Assembly: GCA_023666975.1 (NCBI GenBank)
Contig: JAMPAW010000035.1
Location: forward strand, 1-26,919
Length of the DNA: 26,919 bases
Direction: 5' to 3'
Origin: Clostridium sp.
GTDB lineage: Bacteria; Bacillota_A; Clostridia; Lachnospirales; Lachnospiraceae
Shown: positions 7,470 to 15,399 of the stretch, piece by piece
Numbering within the stretch: position 1 is the first letter of the stretch
Layout: every line of letters begins with the position of its first letter
Notes under the pieces: generated by a model
Seen by the model: the letters and a program-made list of their open reading frames with translations, nothing else
Told to the model about the DNA's origin: nothing
Database searches by the model: none
Made by a program: the position numbers and the translations under genes

Positions 7470-9920
7470 ATGTTTTTTAAGAAAAAAAAGGACGAACCGC
7501 ATAAGGGAGATACTTGTCTGGCAAAGGGCATATATCTGCATCAGCCGATAATGAATAACGGTAATATTGTGTTTAATTGCTTTATGCGCAGTCTGATTGT
7601 GTTTTTGCTGGTGTTTGGCTCTGTCGGCGGATTTCTGTCGGCGTTTAATATTTCCTATAATTATCTGCTGGTCATTTTTTTCTATCTGATCTTGTCGATG
7701 TACTTTTCTTTTTTGTATGCTTCACGCAAATTTGTGTACAGAGATTTGGGATATATTTTGTTCTTTTTTATTTTTGTGGCAGCTATATTTTATCTGCGGA
7801 TTTATGCAAATTCAGGGTTTTATGTCATTATTAACTATGTTCTGCAGGCGGCGCAGACGTTCTTTAATCTGGCAGGCGTGCGGGAATATGATATTCAGAT
7901 TGACAACGACTATCTGACGGTAGCCGTGGTAGCTATTTTTGTGGGAATGGTAATCATCATTATCTTAAATATCTGGCTGTATTCCACAATGAGCCTTGGC
8001 TGGGCGGTATTTCTGACTTTTCCGCTGTTATGCGTACCGATTTACATGAAGCTGATACCGGATATTATTTATATTCTTTTTTTGGGAGCCGGCTATATGG
8101 CGGTGATGATATTTAAGGCAAATGGCCATTATCTTGCCTTTGCGTGGGATACGCCGTTCCATGTGAAAGGACGCAAAAAGGACCGGGTAACCTATACGCA
8201 GGACGGCGGAGTATTCCGTCAGATTTTGCTGCGGGTTTTGGTACTGGGATTTTGTCTTGTCATACTGGTCAGCTCCATTTTTCCGGCGAATCGGTTTGAG
8301 GGCGCATTTAAAAGTGACCAATTGAGGGAGAAAACCTCGGATTCGATTGGCAATTTTATCCTTTTGGGATTTTCGGGGCTGTTTAACCATTATGCTTCTA
8401 CGGGCGGCATGAGTGGAGGCCGGCTTGGCGGCATATCGAATATCCGGCCGGACTATCTGCCGGATTTGCTGGTGTCTTTTACCCCATACAGTAATGAGGC
8501 GGTATATCTCAAAGGCTATACGGGAGGCCTGTACGGAAAAGATACGAACGGGAACCGGTGGGAAAGTGTCTACGGCAATTCTTACGGTGGGATAGAGCAG
8601 AGTGATATTGAGACATTTCAGGAGGAGAGCCTGAAAACAGAAGCGGAGACATTGAAAGAGGAGCTGAGAAACCGGGAGCAGTACAGTGCGTCCGGAGTGA
8701 TGAAGATAAAAAATGTCGGTGCAGACCCGGCATATCTCTACTATCCTTATTATACGATATTTGAAGATTATACGATTTACAATAACCATAGCATGATGAG
8801 AACGATTCAGGGTTTGGGCATGCAGGAGGAGACGGAGTACTGTTACTATCCGAAGCAGGTATGGGAGCCAGGATTGGGTGAGAAGAGGCCGGAGCAGATG
8901 AATGTGGGGCAGATAAATCCTGTTTTTCTGGACGTTCCGGAAGAAAATCAGTCAGTCATTGCAGAGGTCTGTGAGAAAATCGGACTGAATAAGGAGATGA
9001 CGGAAAATGAAATTATACAGGCGGTACAGGAATATTTTGCCGATAATATTCCCTATACACTGAAGCCGGGAGCGACTCCGGACGGAAAGGACTTTGTCAA
9101 TTATTTTCTTACCGAAAATAAAAAAGGCTTCTGTGCACATTTTGCTTCGGCTGCCACGCTCATTTTCAGGGAAATGGGGATTCCGGCACGTTATGTGGAG
9201 GGGTACGCATTTTCATTGGAGGCAGTACTGGCTTCCGACGAGAACCTGACCGAGAATTATGACGACTATTTTTACGGGTATTCGATGCTGGGACGGTCTA
9301 CAGTAATGGATGTGGAAGTGACGGATGCCATGGCCCATGCGTGGGTGGAGGTCTATATCGACGGCTTTGGCTGGAAAGTGGCGGAGGTTACTCCCGGAAG
9401 CAACGAGACGGCAGATGAGGAAGATTTCTGGTCTGCATTCACGTCTGCACTTAACGCTCCCGAACTAAATCTGGGCGGCGGAGACGGCATTGGGGATTTG
9501 AACCTTTCCCGTTTTACGTGGTTACTTTATGTTGTGCTGGCGGCTGTGGCTGTGAGCGTGCTCATTTCTCTGATCCGGATAATCATCAGAAAAGGAAGGC
9601 GCTTTGCACGCTGTCATCAGAAAAACCGCCGGGAGGCAGTGATTGCCTGCTATGCAAATGTCTGTGATATGATCCGACTCTGCCACCGGGAATTTAATTC
9701 CTATAAAAGCCACCGGGAGCAGCTGTGCTATATCCGTGCAGAGTATCTGCCTGTGGATAATGTAGAGCAGATTTGTGAATGGCTGGAAATGATCAGCTTT
9801 AGCGATGAAGCCGTTGACGAAACTGCACTTGGACAATTACACGGGCTGGTCGGGCAGATGCGAAAGGCTGTCTGGAAAACGGAAAAGTGGAGAAATAAAT
9901 GGCGGCTGTTTAAGCGGTAA
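7470..9920 (+). CDS. Membrane-anchored transglutaminase-like protease
   Basis: An 816-residue membrane protein of the TgpA-like type. The N-terminal third has about six hydrophobic segments after a Lys-rich start, followed by a long extracytoplasmic region, then a transglutaminase-like core and one more membrane segment near residues 688-710 with a basic cytoplasmic tail. The core has the nucleophile in GFCAHFASA (C555) and the His in AHAWVEVY (H623). The third triad position, usually Asp in WvxxDpT, is Glu here (E639 in WKVAEVTPG). The start is ATG 7470, eight bases from AAGGGAG (7455-7461); ATG 7464 lies too close to that site, and a TTG at 7431 opens the frame further upstream. Probably cleaves or crosslinks an envelope protein or peptide. 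Confidence 0.87.
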   Translation: MFFKKKKDEPHKGDTCLAKGIYLHQPIMNNGNIVFNCFMRSLIVFLLVFGSVGGFLSAFNISYNYLLVIFFYLILSMYFSFLYASRKFVYRDLGYILFFFIFVAAIFYLRIYANSGFYVIINYVLQAAQTFFNLAGVREYDIQIDNDYLTVAVVAIFVGMVIIIILNIWLYSTMSLGWAVFLTFPLLCVPIYMKLIPDIIYILFLGAGYMAVMIFKANGHYLAFAWDTPFHVKGRKKDRVTYTQDGGVFRQILLRVLVLGFCLVILVSSIFPANRFEGAFKSDQLREKTSDSIGNFILLGFSGLFNHYASTGGMSGGRLGGISNIRPDYLPDLLVSFTPYSNEAVYLKGYTGGLYGKDTNGNRWESVYGNSYGGIEQSDIETFQEESLKTEAETLKEELRNREQYSASGVMKIKNVGADPAYLYYPYYTIFEDYTIYNNHSMMRTIQGLGMQEETEYCYYPKQVWEPGLGEKRPEQMNVGQINPVFLDVPEENQSVIAEVCEKIGLNKEMTENEIIQAVQEYFADNIPYTLKPGATPDGKDFVNYFLTENKKGFCAHFASAATLIFREMGIPARYVEGYAFSLEAVLASDENLTENYDDYFYGYSMLGRSTVMDVEVTDAMAHAWVEVYIDGFGWKVAEVTPGSNETADEEDFWSAFTSALNAPELNLGGGDGIGDLNLSRFTWLLYVVLAAVAVSVLISLIRIIIRKGRRFARCHQKNRREAVIACYANVCDMIRLCHREFNSYKSHREQLCYIRAEYLPVDNVEQICEWLEMISFSDEAVDETALGQLHGLVGQMRKAVWKTEKWRNKWRLFKR

Positions 9921-9961
9921 CGGAATATCTGCCAATGCTTAAAGGAGAATGGGAGAAATAG

Positions 9962-11212
9962 ATGAAGCGTAACAATCGGATTGGGTTATGGTGTCTGATG
10001 ATATTGACCGCACTTTTGGTATTGTGGGGAAGACTTGGGAGCAAACCGATGTATACTGCCGCAGAGGTAAACAGGGCAGAGATGATACGTCTGACCGCAA
10101 TGGATGGCGGGATTGCGGCGGCAGACGGTCTCTTAAAAGAGAATGAGCAGCGTCAGAAAAGGCGGCAGGAATATATTGAGAAGCTTATTGAAGAGATGAG
10201 TCTGGAGCAAAAGCTTGCCCAGATGATGATACTGACCAATGAAAAGGATATCCTGCCGGACATTCTCAATCGTTATCAGCCGGGCGGGATTTTGCTGTTT
10301 GCCAGAGATTTTGCAGGCAGCACGGCAGAACAGGTGAAGAGCCGTGTGGATATGTTACAGAGTGGTATGACCTATCCGTTGTTTGTCACGGTTGATGAGG
10401 AGGGTGGCTCGGTGAGCCGTGTTTCCGGAATGGCGATGGACATTCAGGAACAGCCGGAATTTCAGAGTGCCAGGCATCTCTATGGCAGTGGTGGTTTGGA
10501 AGCAGTGCGGGAAGATACGGTCATGAAATCGGATTTCCTGCTGTCCATGGGCATTAACCTGAATTTCGGACCGGTGGCCGATGTCGTCGAGAGTAAAACG
10601 GCTTATATGTATGATCGTTCTGCGAGCGGTGTGGCAGACGAGGCAGCGGAGTATGTAACGGCAGTGGTAAAGTCAATGGGGGACAGCGGAATCGGAAGCT
10701 GTCTGAAGCATTTTCCCGGATATGGGAATAATGTGAATACGCATACGGCATATGCGGTAGATGCAAGGAGCTTGGAAACCTATCGAAAAGAAGACTTTCT
10801 GCCCTTTAAAGAGGGAATCGCTTCGGGGGCGGATATGGTCATGGTGTCCCATATTGTTATGGAGGCTGTGGACGGAGAAAATCCCGCCTCGCTGTCTTTG
10901 GCTGTGCACGAGCTGTTGAGAGATGAGCTTGGCTTTACCGGGGTAGTGATAGCCGATGATTTAAACATGCGGGCCGTCCTGCGCACGATGACGTTGGAGA
11001 GCGCGACGGAAGCGGCTCTGGCAGCCGGAAATGATATGGTCTTTTCCGCAGATTTGGTGAAGTCGATGCAGGGAGCAAAACAGGCCTTAGCGGCGGGCAG
11101 TATAACGGAACAGCAGGTGGATAAAGCTGTGGCAAGAATATTGAAGTTGAAAATGAAGCTCGGCCTGATTGATGAGCAGTCAATAACCCCGCTGCAAGCA
11201 GCGGGGTATTGA
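9962..11212 (+). CDS. Membrane-anchored glycoside hydrolase family 3 (NagZ-like)
   Basis: A 416-residue GH3 enzyme of the beta-N-acetylhexosaminidase branch, anchored by a hydrophobic segment at residues 7-24 and so likely acting outside the membrane on wall-derived sugars. Seen: PGGILLFARDF, FVTVDEEGGSVSRV, LKHFPGYG and the nucleophile region IADDLNM (D332-D333). In NagZ-type enzymes the general acid is an Asp-x-His pair after KHFPG; here the loop reads NNVNTH, with Asn259 where Asp is expected and His261 kept. It is the last gene of the MoxR operon, 41 bases after the transglutaminase gene. The last codons and the stop lie in a palindrome (11187-11206). Substrate is inferred. Confidence 0.88.
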   Translation: MKRNNRIGLWCLMILTALLVLWGRLGSKPMYTAAEVNRAEMIRLTAMDGGIAAADGLLKENEQRQKRRQEYIEKLIEEMSLEQKLAQMMILTNEKDILPDILNRYQPGGILLFARDFAGSTAEQVKSRVDMLQSGMTYPLFVTVDEEGGSVSRVSGMAMDIQEQPEFQSARHLYGSGGLEAVREDTVMKSDFLLSMGINLNFGPVADVVESKTAYMYDRSASGVADEAAEYVTAVVKSMGDSGIGSCLKHFPGYGNNVNTHTAYAVDARSLETYRKEDFLPFKEGIASGADMVMVSHIVMEAVDGENPASLSLAVHELLRDELGFTGVVIADDLNMRAVLRTMTLESATEAALAAGNDMVFSADLVKSMQGAKQALAAGSITEQQVDKAVARILKLKMKLGLIDEQSITPLQAAGY

Positions 11213-11271
11213 CCCTCGCAGCATTCGCCAAATGATCGTGCAGGCACGGCACTTGGTTCATTGCTCGCGGG
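11187..11271. repeat. Paired palindromic intergenic element
   Basis: Two hairpins back to back. The first is CCCCGCTGC, loop AA, GCAGCGGGG (11187-11206), covering the end of the GH3 gene. The second is a long imperfect hairpin from CCC at 11213 to GGG at 11271, with a perfect inner stem CGTGC/GCACG (11237-11248), a CCAA/TTGG stem and further paired stretches down to the base. Neither has a T tract, so they are not simple terminators. The layout resembles REP-like or small non-autonomous repeats; copy number cannot be judged from one window. Confidence 0.6.
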
Positions 11272-11275
11272 AATA

Positions 11276-11306
11276 AAAAAGAACAACCGCCTTGGTTGTT
11301 CTTTTT
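11276..11306. terminator. Bidirectional terminator between GH3 and tRNA-Gln
   Basis: AAAAAGAACAACC, loop GCCTT, GGTTGTTCTTTTT: a perfect 13-bp stem with A and T runs on both sides. It serves the GH3 operon on the + strand and the tRNA on the - strand, whose 3' end lies 5 bases away. Confidence 0.9.
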
Positions 11307-11310
11307 GCAG

Positions 11311-11382
11311 CTGGGGTACCAGGATTCGAACCTGGAAATGACGGAGTCAGAGTCCGTTGCCTTACCATTTGGCGATACCCCA
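11311..11382 (-). tRNA. tRNA-Gln (anticodon CTG)
   Basis: A 72-nt cloverleaf on the - strand. The acceptor stem TGGGGTA pairs with TACCCCA, followed by discriminator G. The anticodon stem ACGGA/TCCGT encloses the loop CTCTGAC, giving anticodon CTG (plus-strand 11348-11350), which reads CAG. The T arm is CCAGG-TTCGAAT-CCTGG. The terminal CCA is not encoded. It has its own promoter and terminator. Confidence 0.95.
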
Positions 11383-11410
11383 TTAAGCGTTTTGCCGCTC
11401 ACAAAACATT

Positions 11411-11438
11411 ATTATACACATTTTAAGGTAAAAATCAA
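11411..11438 (-). promoter_or_regulatory. Promoter of tRNA-Gln
   Basis: On the - strand, TTGATT (11433-11438) and a perfect TATAAT (11411-11416) with a 16-bp spacer, about 28 bases upstream of the mature tRNA 5' end. Confidence 0.75.
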
Positions 11439-11522
11439 GAGGATAAATAAAAAAAATAAAAAAAGGTACCATTATTGGGAAAGATAGGCTATAATCATAT
11501 CTGTTAAGGATGGTGTGGCGGA

Positions 11523-12248
11523 ATGTATGAAATGAAAAGGCAGGTAACCTATTCTCAGGTAGGAAGTGATTTAAAAGCAGATATTGCAATGATTACTTAT
11601 TTTTTTCAGGATTGTGCATTATTTCATTCTGAATCGATTGGAAAAGGAGTGGACAGTTTAGAGGCTGTGAAGAGCGCATGGTTTTTGTCAGGCTGGCAGA
11701 TTGAGGTTATGCGTTACCCTGGGTATCGGGAGAATATTACAGTACGTACATGGCCACATGAATTTAAGGGACTGTATGGAAGTCGTAATTTTGATATATT
11801 AGACGAGGCGGGGCAACGGATTGTACAGGCAAATTCAATTTGGATTTTTATGGATTTGGAGAATATGCGTCCTGCAAAGCCAGCGGAGCAGGATATAGCG
11901 GGATACGATATAAAGCCGGCGTTGCCGATGGATTATGCGCCGCGTAAAATCAAAATGCTTGGTGAGGAATACATGACGGATGGGACATTGGAGCCGGTTT
12001 CGATAAAACGCTCATTTATTGATTCCAATCGCCATGTGAATAACGTAAAATATGTGGCACTGGCGATGGATTATATAGAGGAAGCTGCAAAAATTATAAC
12101 ACTTAGGGTCGATTACAGAAAAGCAGCGGCAATGGGGGACATTTTATATCCGAGACTGCTGGCGGCAGACGGATTAAGGCAGGTTATATTCGAGAATGAG
12201 GGCGGACAGCCCTATGTAATTGTTGAACTTGGCATAATGGAAGGATAA
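11523..12248 (+). CDS. Acyl-ACP thioesterase
   Basis: A 241-residue double hot-dog protein that releases free fatty acids from acyl carrier protein. The N-terminal hot-dog contains FFQDCALFHSE; the linker and strand VRTWPHEFKGLYGSRNF match the family; the second hot-dog has SFIDSNRHVNNVKYV with the expected Asn and His (N169, H171). Length is usual for bacterial FatA/FatB-like enzymes. The start is ATG 11523, with ATG 11532 as an alternative; the upstream ribosome site is weak (AAGGAT, about 11506). A TATAAT occurs at 11490-11495 without a clear -35. Followed after 23 bases by the S1-domain gene. Confidence 0.9.
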   Translation: MYEMKRQVTYSQVGSDLKADIAMITYFFQDCALFHSESIGKGVDSLEAVKSAWFLSGWQIEVMRYPGYRENITVRTWPHEFKGLYGSRNFDILDEAGQRIVQANSIWIFMDLENMRPAKPAEQDIAGYDIKPALPMDYAPRKIKMLGEEYMTDGTLEPVSIKRSFIDSNRHVNNVKYVALAMDYIEEAAKIITLRVDYRKAAAMGDILYPRLLAADGLRQVIFENEGGQPYVIVELGIMEG

Positions 12249-12271
12249 CAGATGGAAGGGACAGGGAGCAA

Positions 12272-13111
12272 ATGATAGAGATAGGAAAAAAACAGACGTT
12301 AAAGGTAATACGGAGCAAAGATTTTGGAGTTTATCTTGCCAGTGACAACGGGGACAGGGACGCAGTGCTTCTGCCGAGAAAACAGGTTCCGGAGGGTCTG
12401 AAGGCGGGTGATGAAATAGAGGTATTTGTCTATCGGGATTCTTCCGACCGTCCGATAGCAACGGTCAGGCAGCCGTTGATTACGCTGGGTGAGATTGCAA
12501 GGCTTAAGGTGGCAAATGTTGGTCAGATTGGAGCATTTATGGATTGGGGGCTGGAGAAAGACATTTTGCTTCCGTACAAAGAAATGCTGGGAAAAGTCCG
12601 GGAGGGAAGAGAATATCTGGTCTATATGTATCTGGATAAGAGCAGCCGCCTGTGTGTGTCGATGAAGCTGTATGAACATTTATCCACAAATTCGCCGTAC
12701 AAAAAAGGGGACAGCGTTAAGGGATATGTCTATCAGTTAAATGACAATATTGGTGCATTTGTCGCCGTGGAGGACAAGTATCAGGGCATGGTTCCCAGAC
12801 AGCAGCTTCATCAGAAGCTCCGTATAGGCGAGTGCCGGGATTTCTACATCAGTGAAGTCAGGGAGGACGGCAAGCTGAATTTGTCGCTGAACCGTCCGGC
12901 TTATCAGCAGATGGAGGAGGACAGCGATATAGTGTATCAGATTATACTGACCTTTGGCGGAGTGCTTCCATTTAATGACAAGGCATCGCCGGAGGTGATA
13001 GAGAGGGAGACGGGACTCAGTAAAAATGCCTTTAAGCGGGCGGTTGGCAGACTGCTCAAGGAGGGAAAGATTGAGATAGGAGAACGCAGCATCACCGTTA
13101 AGGAGAGCTGA
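12272..13111 (+). CDS. cvfB: CvfB-family S1 RNA-binding protein
   Basis: A 279-residue protein of the CvfB/YitL family, RNA-binding proteins that influence virulence gene expression in Staphylococcus. Two or three S1-like beta-barrels are visible: one around residues 8-65, a second with LKVANVGQIGAFMDWGLEKD (about 77-100), a third with GDSVKGYVYQLNDNIGAFVA (about 147-170). A C-terminal winged helix follows (GVLPFNDKASPEVIERETGL to the end). ATG 12272 is preceded by AGGGAGC. Probably cotranscribed with the thioesterase and ridA. The RNA targets are unknown. Confidence 0.88.
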   Translation: MIEIGKKQTLKVIRSKDFGVYLASDNGDRDAVLLPRKQVPEGLKAGDEIEVFVYRDSSDRPIATVRQPLITLGEIARLKVANVGQIGAFMDWGLEKDILLPYKEMLGKVREGREYLVYMYLDKSSRLCVSMKLYEHLSTNSPYKKGDSVKGYVYQLNDNIGAFVAVEDKYQGMVPRQQLHQKLRIGECRDFYISEVREDGKLNLSLNRPAYQQMEEDSDIVYQIILTFGGVLPFNDKASPEVIERETGLSKNAFKRAVGRLLKEGKIEIGERSITVKES

Positions 13112-13143
13112 AAAAATATAAATGATTTTAGGAGGACAAGACA

Positions 13144-13524
13144 ATGAAAAATGTTGTAAAGACAGACAAGGCACCACAGGCAATCGGCCCATATTCGCAG
13201 GCGATAGAGGTAAACGGAATGATATACACGTCCGGTGTAGTGCCGCTTGACCCGCAAACCGGCAATGTGGTCGAGGGGGATATTCAGGTTCAGGCGACAC
13301 GCGTGTTTGACAGTATGAAGGCACTGCTTGAGGCGGCAGGCTCAAGCTGTGAGGACGTCGTGAAAACCACGGTCTTTATTAAGGATATGAATGATTTTGC
13401 GGCATTAAATGAAATCTATGCTTCTTATTTTACCGGTGCGTTTCCGGCACGTTCCTGCGTTGAGGTCGCACGGCTGCCGAAAGATGTGCTGATCGAAATG
13501 GAAGCGGTTGCATTGAAAAAATAA
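13144..13524 (+). CDS. ridA: RidA-family enamine/imine deaminase
   Basis: A 126-residue Rid/YjgF protein that hydrolyses reactive 2-aminoacrylate and related enamines released by PLP enzymes such as threonine dehydratase. Diagnostic features: GPYSQAIEVNGMIYTSG near the N terminus, the catalytic Arg in FPARSCVEV (R103), and the C-terminal LIEMEAVA. ATG 13144 follows an excellent AGGAGGACA site. Full length. Confidence 0.94.
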   Translation: MKNVVKTDKAPQAIGPYSQAIEVNGMIYTSGVVPLDPQTGNVVEGDIQVQATRVFDSMKALLEAAGSSCEDVVKTTVFIKDMNDFAALNEIYASYFTGAFPARSCVEVARLPKDVLIEMEAVALKK

Positions 13525-13557
13525 GCAATTTAGTTGCAGAAAAGACGGGGTGTTGTT

Positions 13558-14559
13558 ATGGATGCAGAAGAGAAAAGCATGATAGAAGAAGTACCGGAAA
13601 TGTCGGTTCAAAAGGCGATGAAAAGAGCGGGTGTCTTTTTTCTGCTGTTGATGATTTTACAGATACCGCTGGCATTTCTGGTCATGTTTGTGCAGTATCG
13701 TTTTCCGGGGGCGGCGCTCACCTTAATCTCCATTTTGATTACGCAGGGATATTTCCTGCTGGGAGCGGCTGTTTATCTGTGGGTGACGAAGACACATTTT
13801 ACAGCGGATTTGTGGCTGAAGAAGTACCGTATTTCTTCCTTTTTTCTGTCCATTGTGGCGTTGATTACCGCATGGCCCATGGCAAACTGGTTAAATGTGT
13901 TTAGTCAGCTCTTTGCTAAGAATGAGACAAATAGCGTGATCCATACGGTGACGGAACAGGTGCCGATATGGCTGGGAATTATCATTATCGGCTGTCTGCC
14001 GGGTTTTGTCGAGGAAACGCTTTACCGCGGCATTGTCTATCAGGCATTTAAAAAGCGGTCGGTTCTGACCGGCGTAGTCATCAGCGCACTGTCTTTCGGG
14101 CTGATGCATATGAATTTTAACCAGATGCTATATGCCATTTATCTCGGCGTCTTTTTTGCATTTGCCGTAGAGGCGACGGGTTCACTGCTTTCGACGATGG
14201 TTCTGCATATGCTGTTTAATGCCGTGAATACGCTATATATGTATGCTTTGCCAAAGCTGTTTGACTGGCTGGCTGCTTTTAGCAGCGAGTACAGGGATAT
14301 CGATTTGGAGCAAATGCTGCAGCAGACACCGGATAAGCAGGAGCTGCTGGCCTCGCTGGGTGCACTGACACCCCTTGCGATTGGCGGAATGGTATTGACC
14401 GTTTTGCTGTTAAAGGCCATTGCTGCGATGAATGGCAGAGATTTCACCTGGGCGTATATACGGGGAGATAAGGCGGAGACGGCGAAAACAAAACCCGTTA
14501 CCGTATGCCTGATTATCGGCTGGATATTCTGTCTGTTAAATGCGGCTGCCGCTATGTAG
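13558..14559 (+). CDS. CPBP-family intramembrane metalloprotease
   Basis: A 333-residue multi-span membrane protein with the three CPBP (CAAX-like, ABI) motifs: EETLYRG (E152, E153, R157), FGLMHMNF, and HMLFNAVN. About seven to eight hydrophobic segments are visible, including one at the C terminus that is probably the final helix. The start is placed at ATG 13558 behind GGGGTG; a TTG at 13534 opens the frame earlier but lacks a site. Family members cleave peptides within the membrane, for example in bacteriocin immunity or signalling. It sits 33 bases after ridA and 72 bases before the ATPase gene, whose partner permease carries another CPBP domain. Confidence 0.9.
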   Translation: MDAEEKSMIEEVPEMSVQKAMKRAGVFFLLLMILQIPLAFLVMFVQYRFPGAALTLISILITQGYFLLGAAVYLWVTKTHFTADLWLKKYRISSFFLSIVALITAWPMANWLNVFSQLFAKNETNSVIHTVTEQVPIWLGIIIIGCLPGFVEETLYRGIVYQAFKKRSVLTGVVISALSFGLMHMNFNQMLYAIYLGVFFAFAVEATGSLLSTMVLHMLFNAVNTLYMYALPKLFDWLAAFSSEYRDIDLEQMLQQTPDKQELLASLGALTPLAIGGMVLTVLLLKAIAAMNGRDFTWAYIRGDKAETAKTKPVTVCLIIGWIFCLLNAAAAM

Positions 14560-14631
14560 GGAGAGCAGGCAAAATGGGAATGACGGTATCTGCCCGGCGG
14601 ACAGGTACTGGGCTGGAATGGAGGAAAGAAT

Positions 14632-15399
14632 TTGATTGAGGCACATGAGCTTACAAAGCAATTTATCCGGACATTAAAGAAAGGGAAAAAAGAAGAATTT
14701 TATGCGGTTGACCATATCAGTTTTACTGCCGTTCCGGGGGAAATCCTTGGCATACTGGGACCGAACGGTGCAGGGAAAACGACCCTTTTGCGGATGCTTG
14801 GCTCTCTAATGGAGCCTACCGCCGGACAGGTCGTCGTGACGGACAGAGAGGGTTTGCAGCTGACGAAGGCGGAAGAGATGAAGCGGCATATCGGCTATTT
14901 GTCAGAGAATACCAAGCTGTATGGAAGATTTACCGTGCGGGAAATGCTGACGGTTTTTGGTGAACTCTATGATTTTGAAAAGGAGCAGATCAATCAGCAG
15001 ATAGAAAAAATTAACGGGCTTTTACAAATGGAGACATTTATTGATAACCGCATTGAAAAGCTTTCCACCGGTCAGAAGCAGCGGACGTCGATTGCCCGCT
15101 GCCTGATACATAATCCGGAGATTTATATTTTTGATGAGCCGACATTGGGGCTGGATATTATCAGTTCCAAGGCGATTATCGATTTTATGAAGCAGGAAAA
15201 GCAGGAGGGAAAATGTGTGCTCTATTCGACACATTATATGGAGGAGGCAGAGTTTTTATGTGACCGTATCATTATGATTGACAAAGGAAAAATTATTGCT
15301 TCGGGAACGCCTTCGGAGCTTAAGGAGAATACGGCAACCGGCAATCTCCGGGATACCTTCTTTGCCTATATGGACGGGAGGGAAGAAGATGAATTATAA
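14632..15399 (+). CDS. NatA-like ABC transporter ATP-binding protein
   Basis: A 255-residue ABC ATPase. Walker A GPNGAGKT is at residues 43-50, the signature LSTGQKQR starts at 144, Walker B IFDEPTLGLD has D168 and E169, and the switch His is in STHYMEEAE. The closest family is NatA, the ATPase of ABC-2 type Na+ or drug exporters. The start is TTG 14632, seven bases after GGAGG (14620-14624); no ATG fits. It overlaps the permease gene by 11 bases, so the two are coupled. Confidence 0.92.
   Translation: MIEAHELTKQFIRTLKKGKKEEFYAVDHISFTAVPGEILGILGPNGAGKTTLLRMLGSLMEPTAGQVVVTDREGLQLTKAEEMKRHIGYLSENTKLYGRFTVREMLTVFGELYDFEKEQINQQIEKINGLLQMETFIDNRIEKLSTGQKQRTSIARCLIHNPEIYIFDEPTLGLDIISSKAIIDFMKQEKQEGKCVLYSTHYMEEAEFLCDRIIMIDKGKIIASGTPSELKENTATGNLRDTFFAYMDGREEDEL

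Noticed and set aside
8028..8789. 253-codon open frame on the - strand
   Set aside because: Lies wholly inside the transglutaminase gene, has no ribosome site, and its product looks random.
12737..13345. 202-codon open frame on the - strand
   Set aside because: Antisense to the CvfB and RidA genes, which have clear family motifs.
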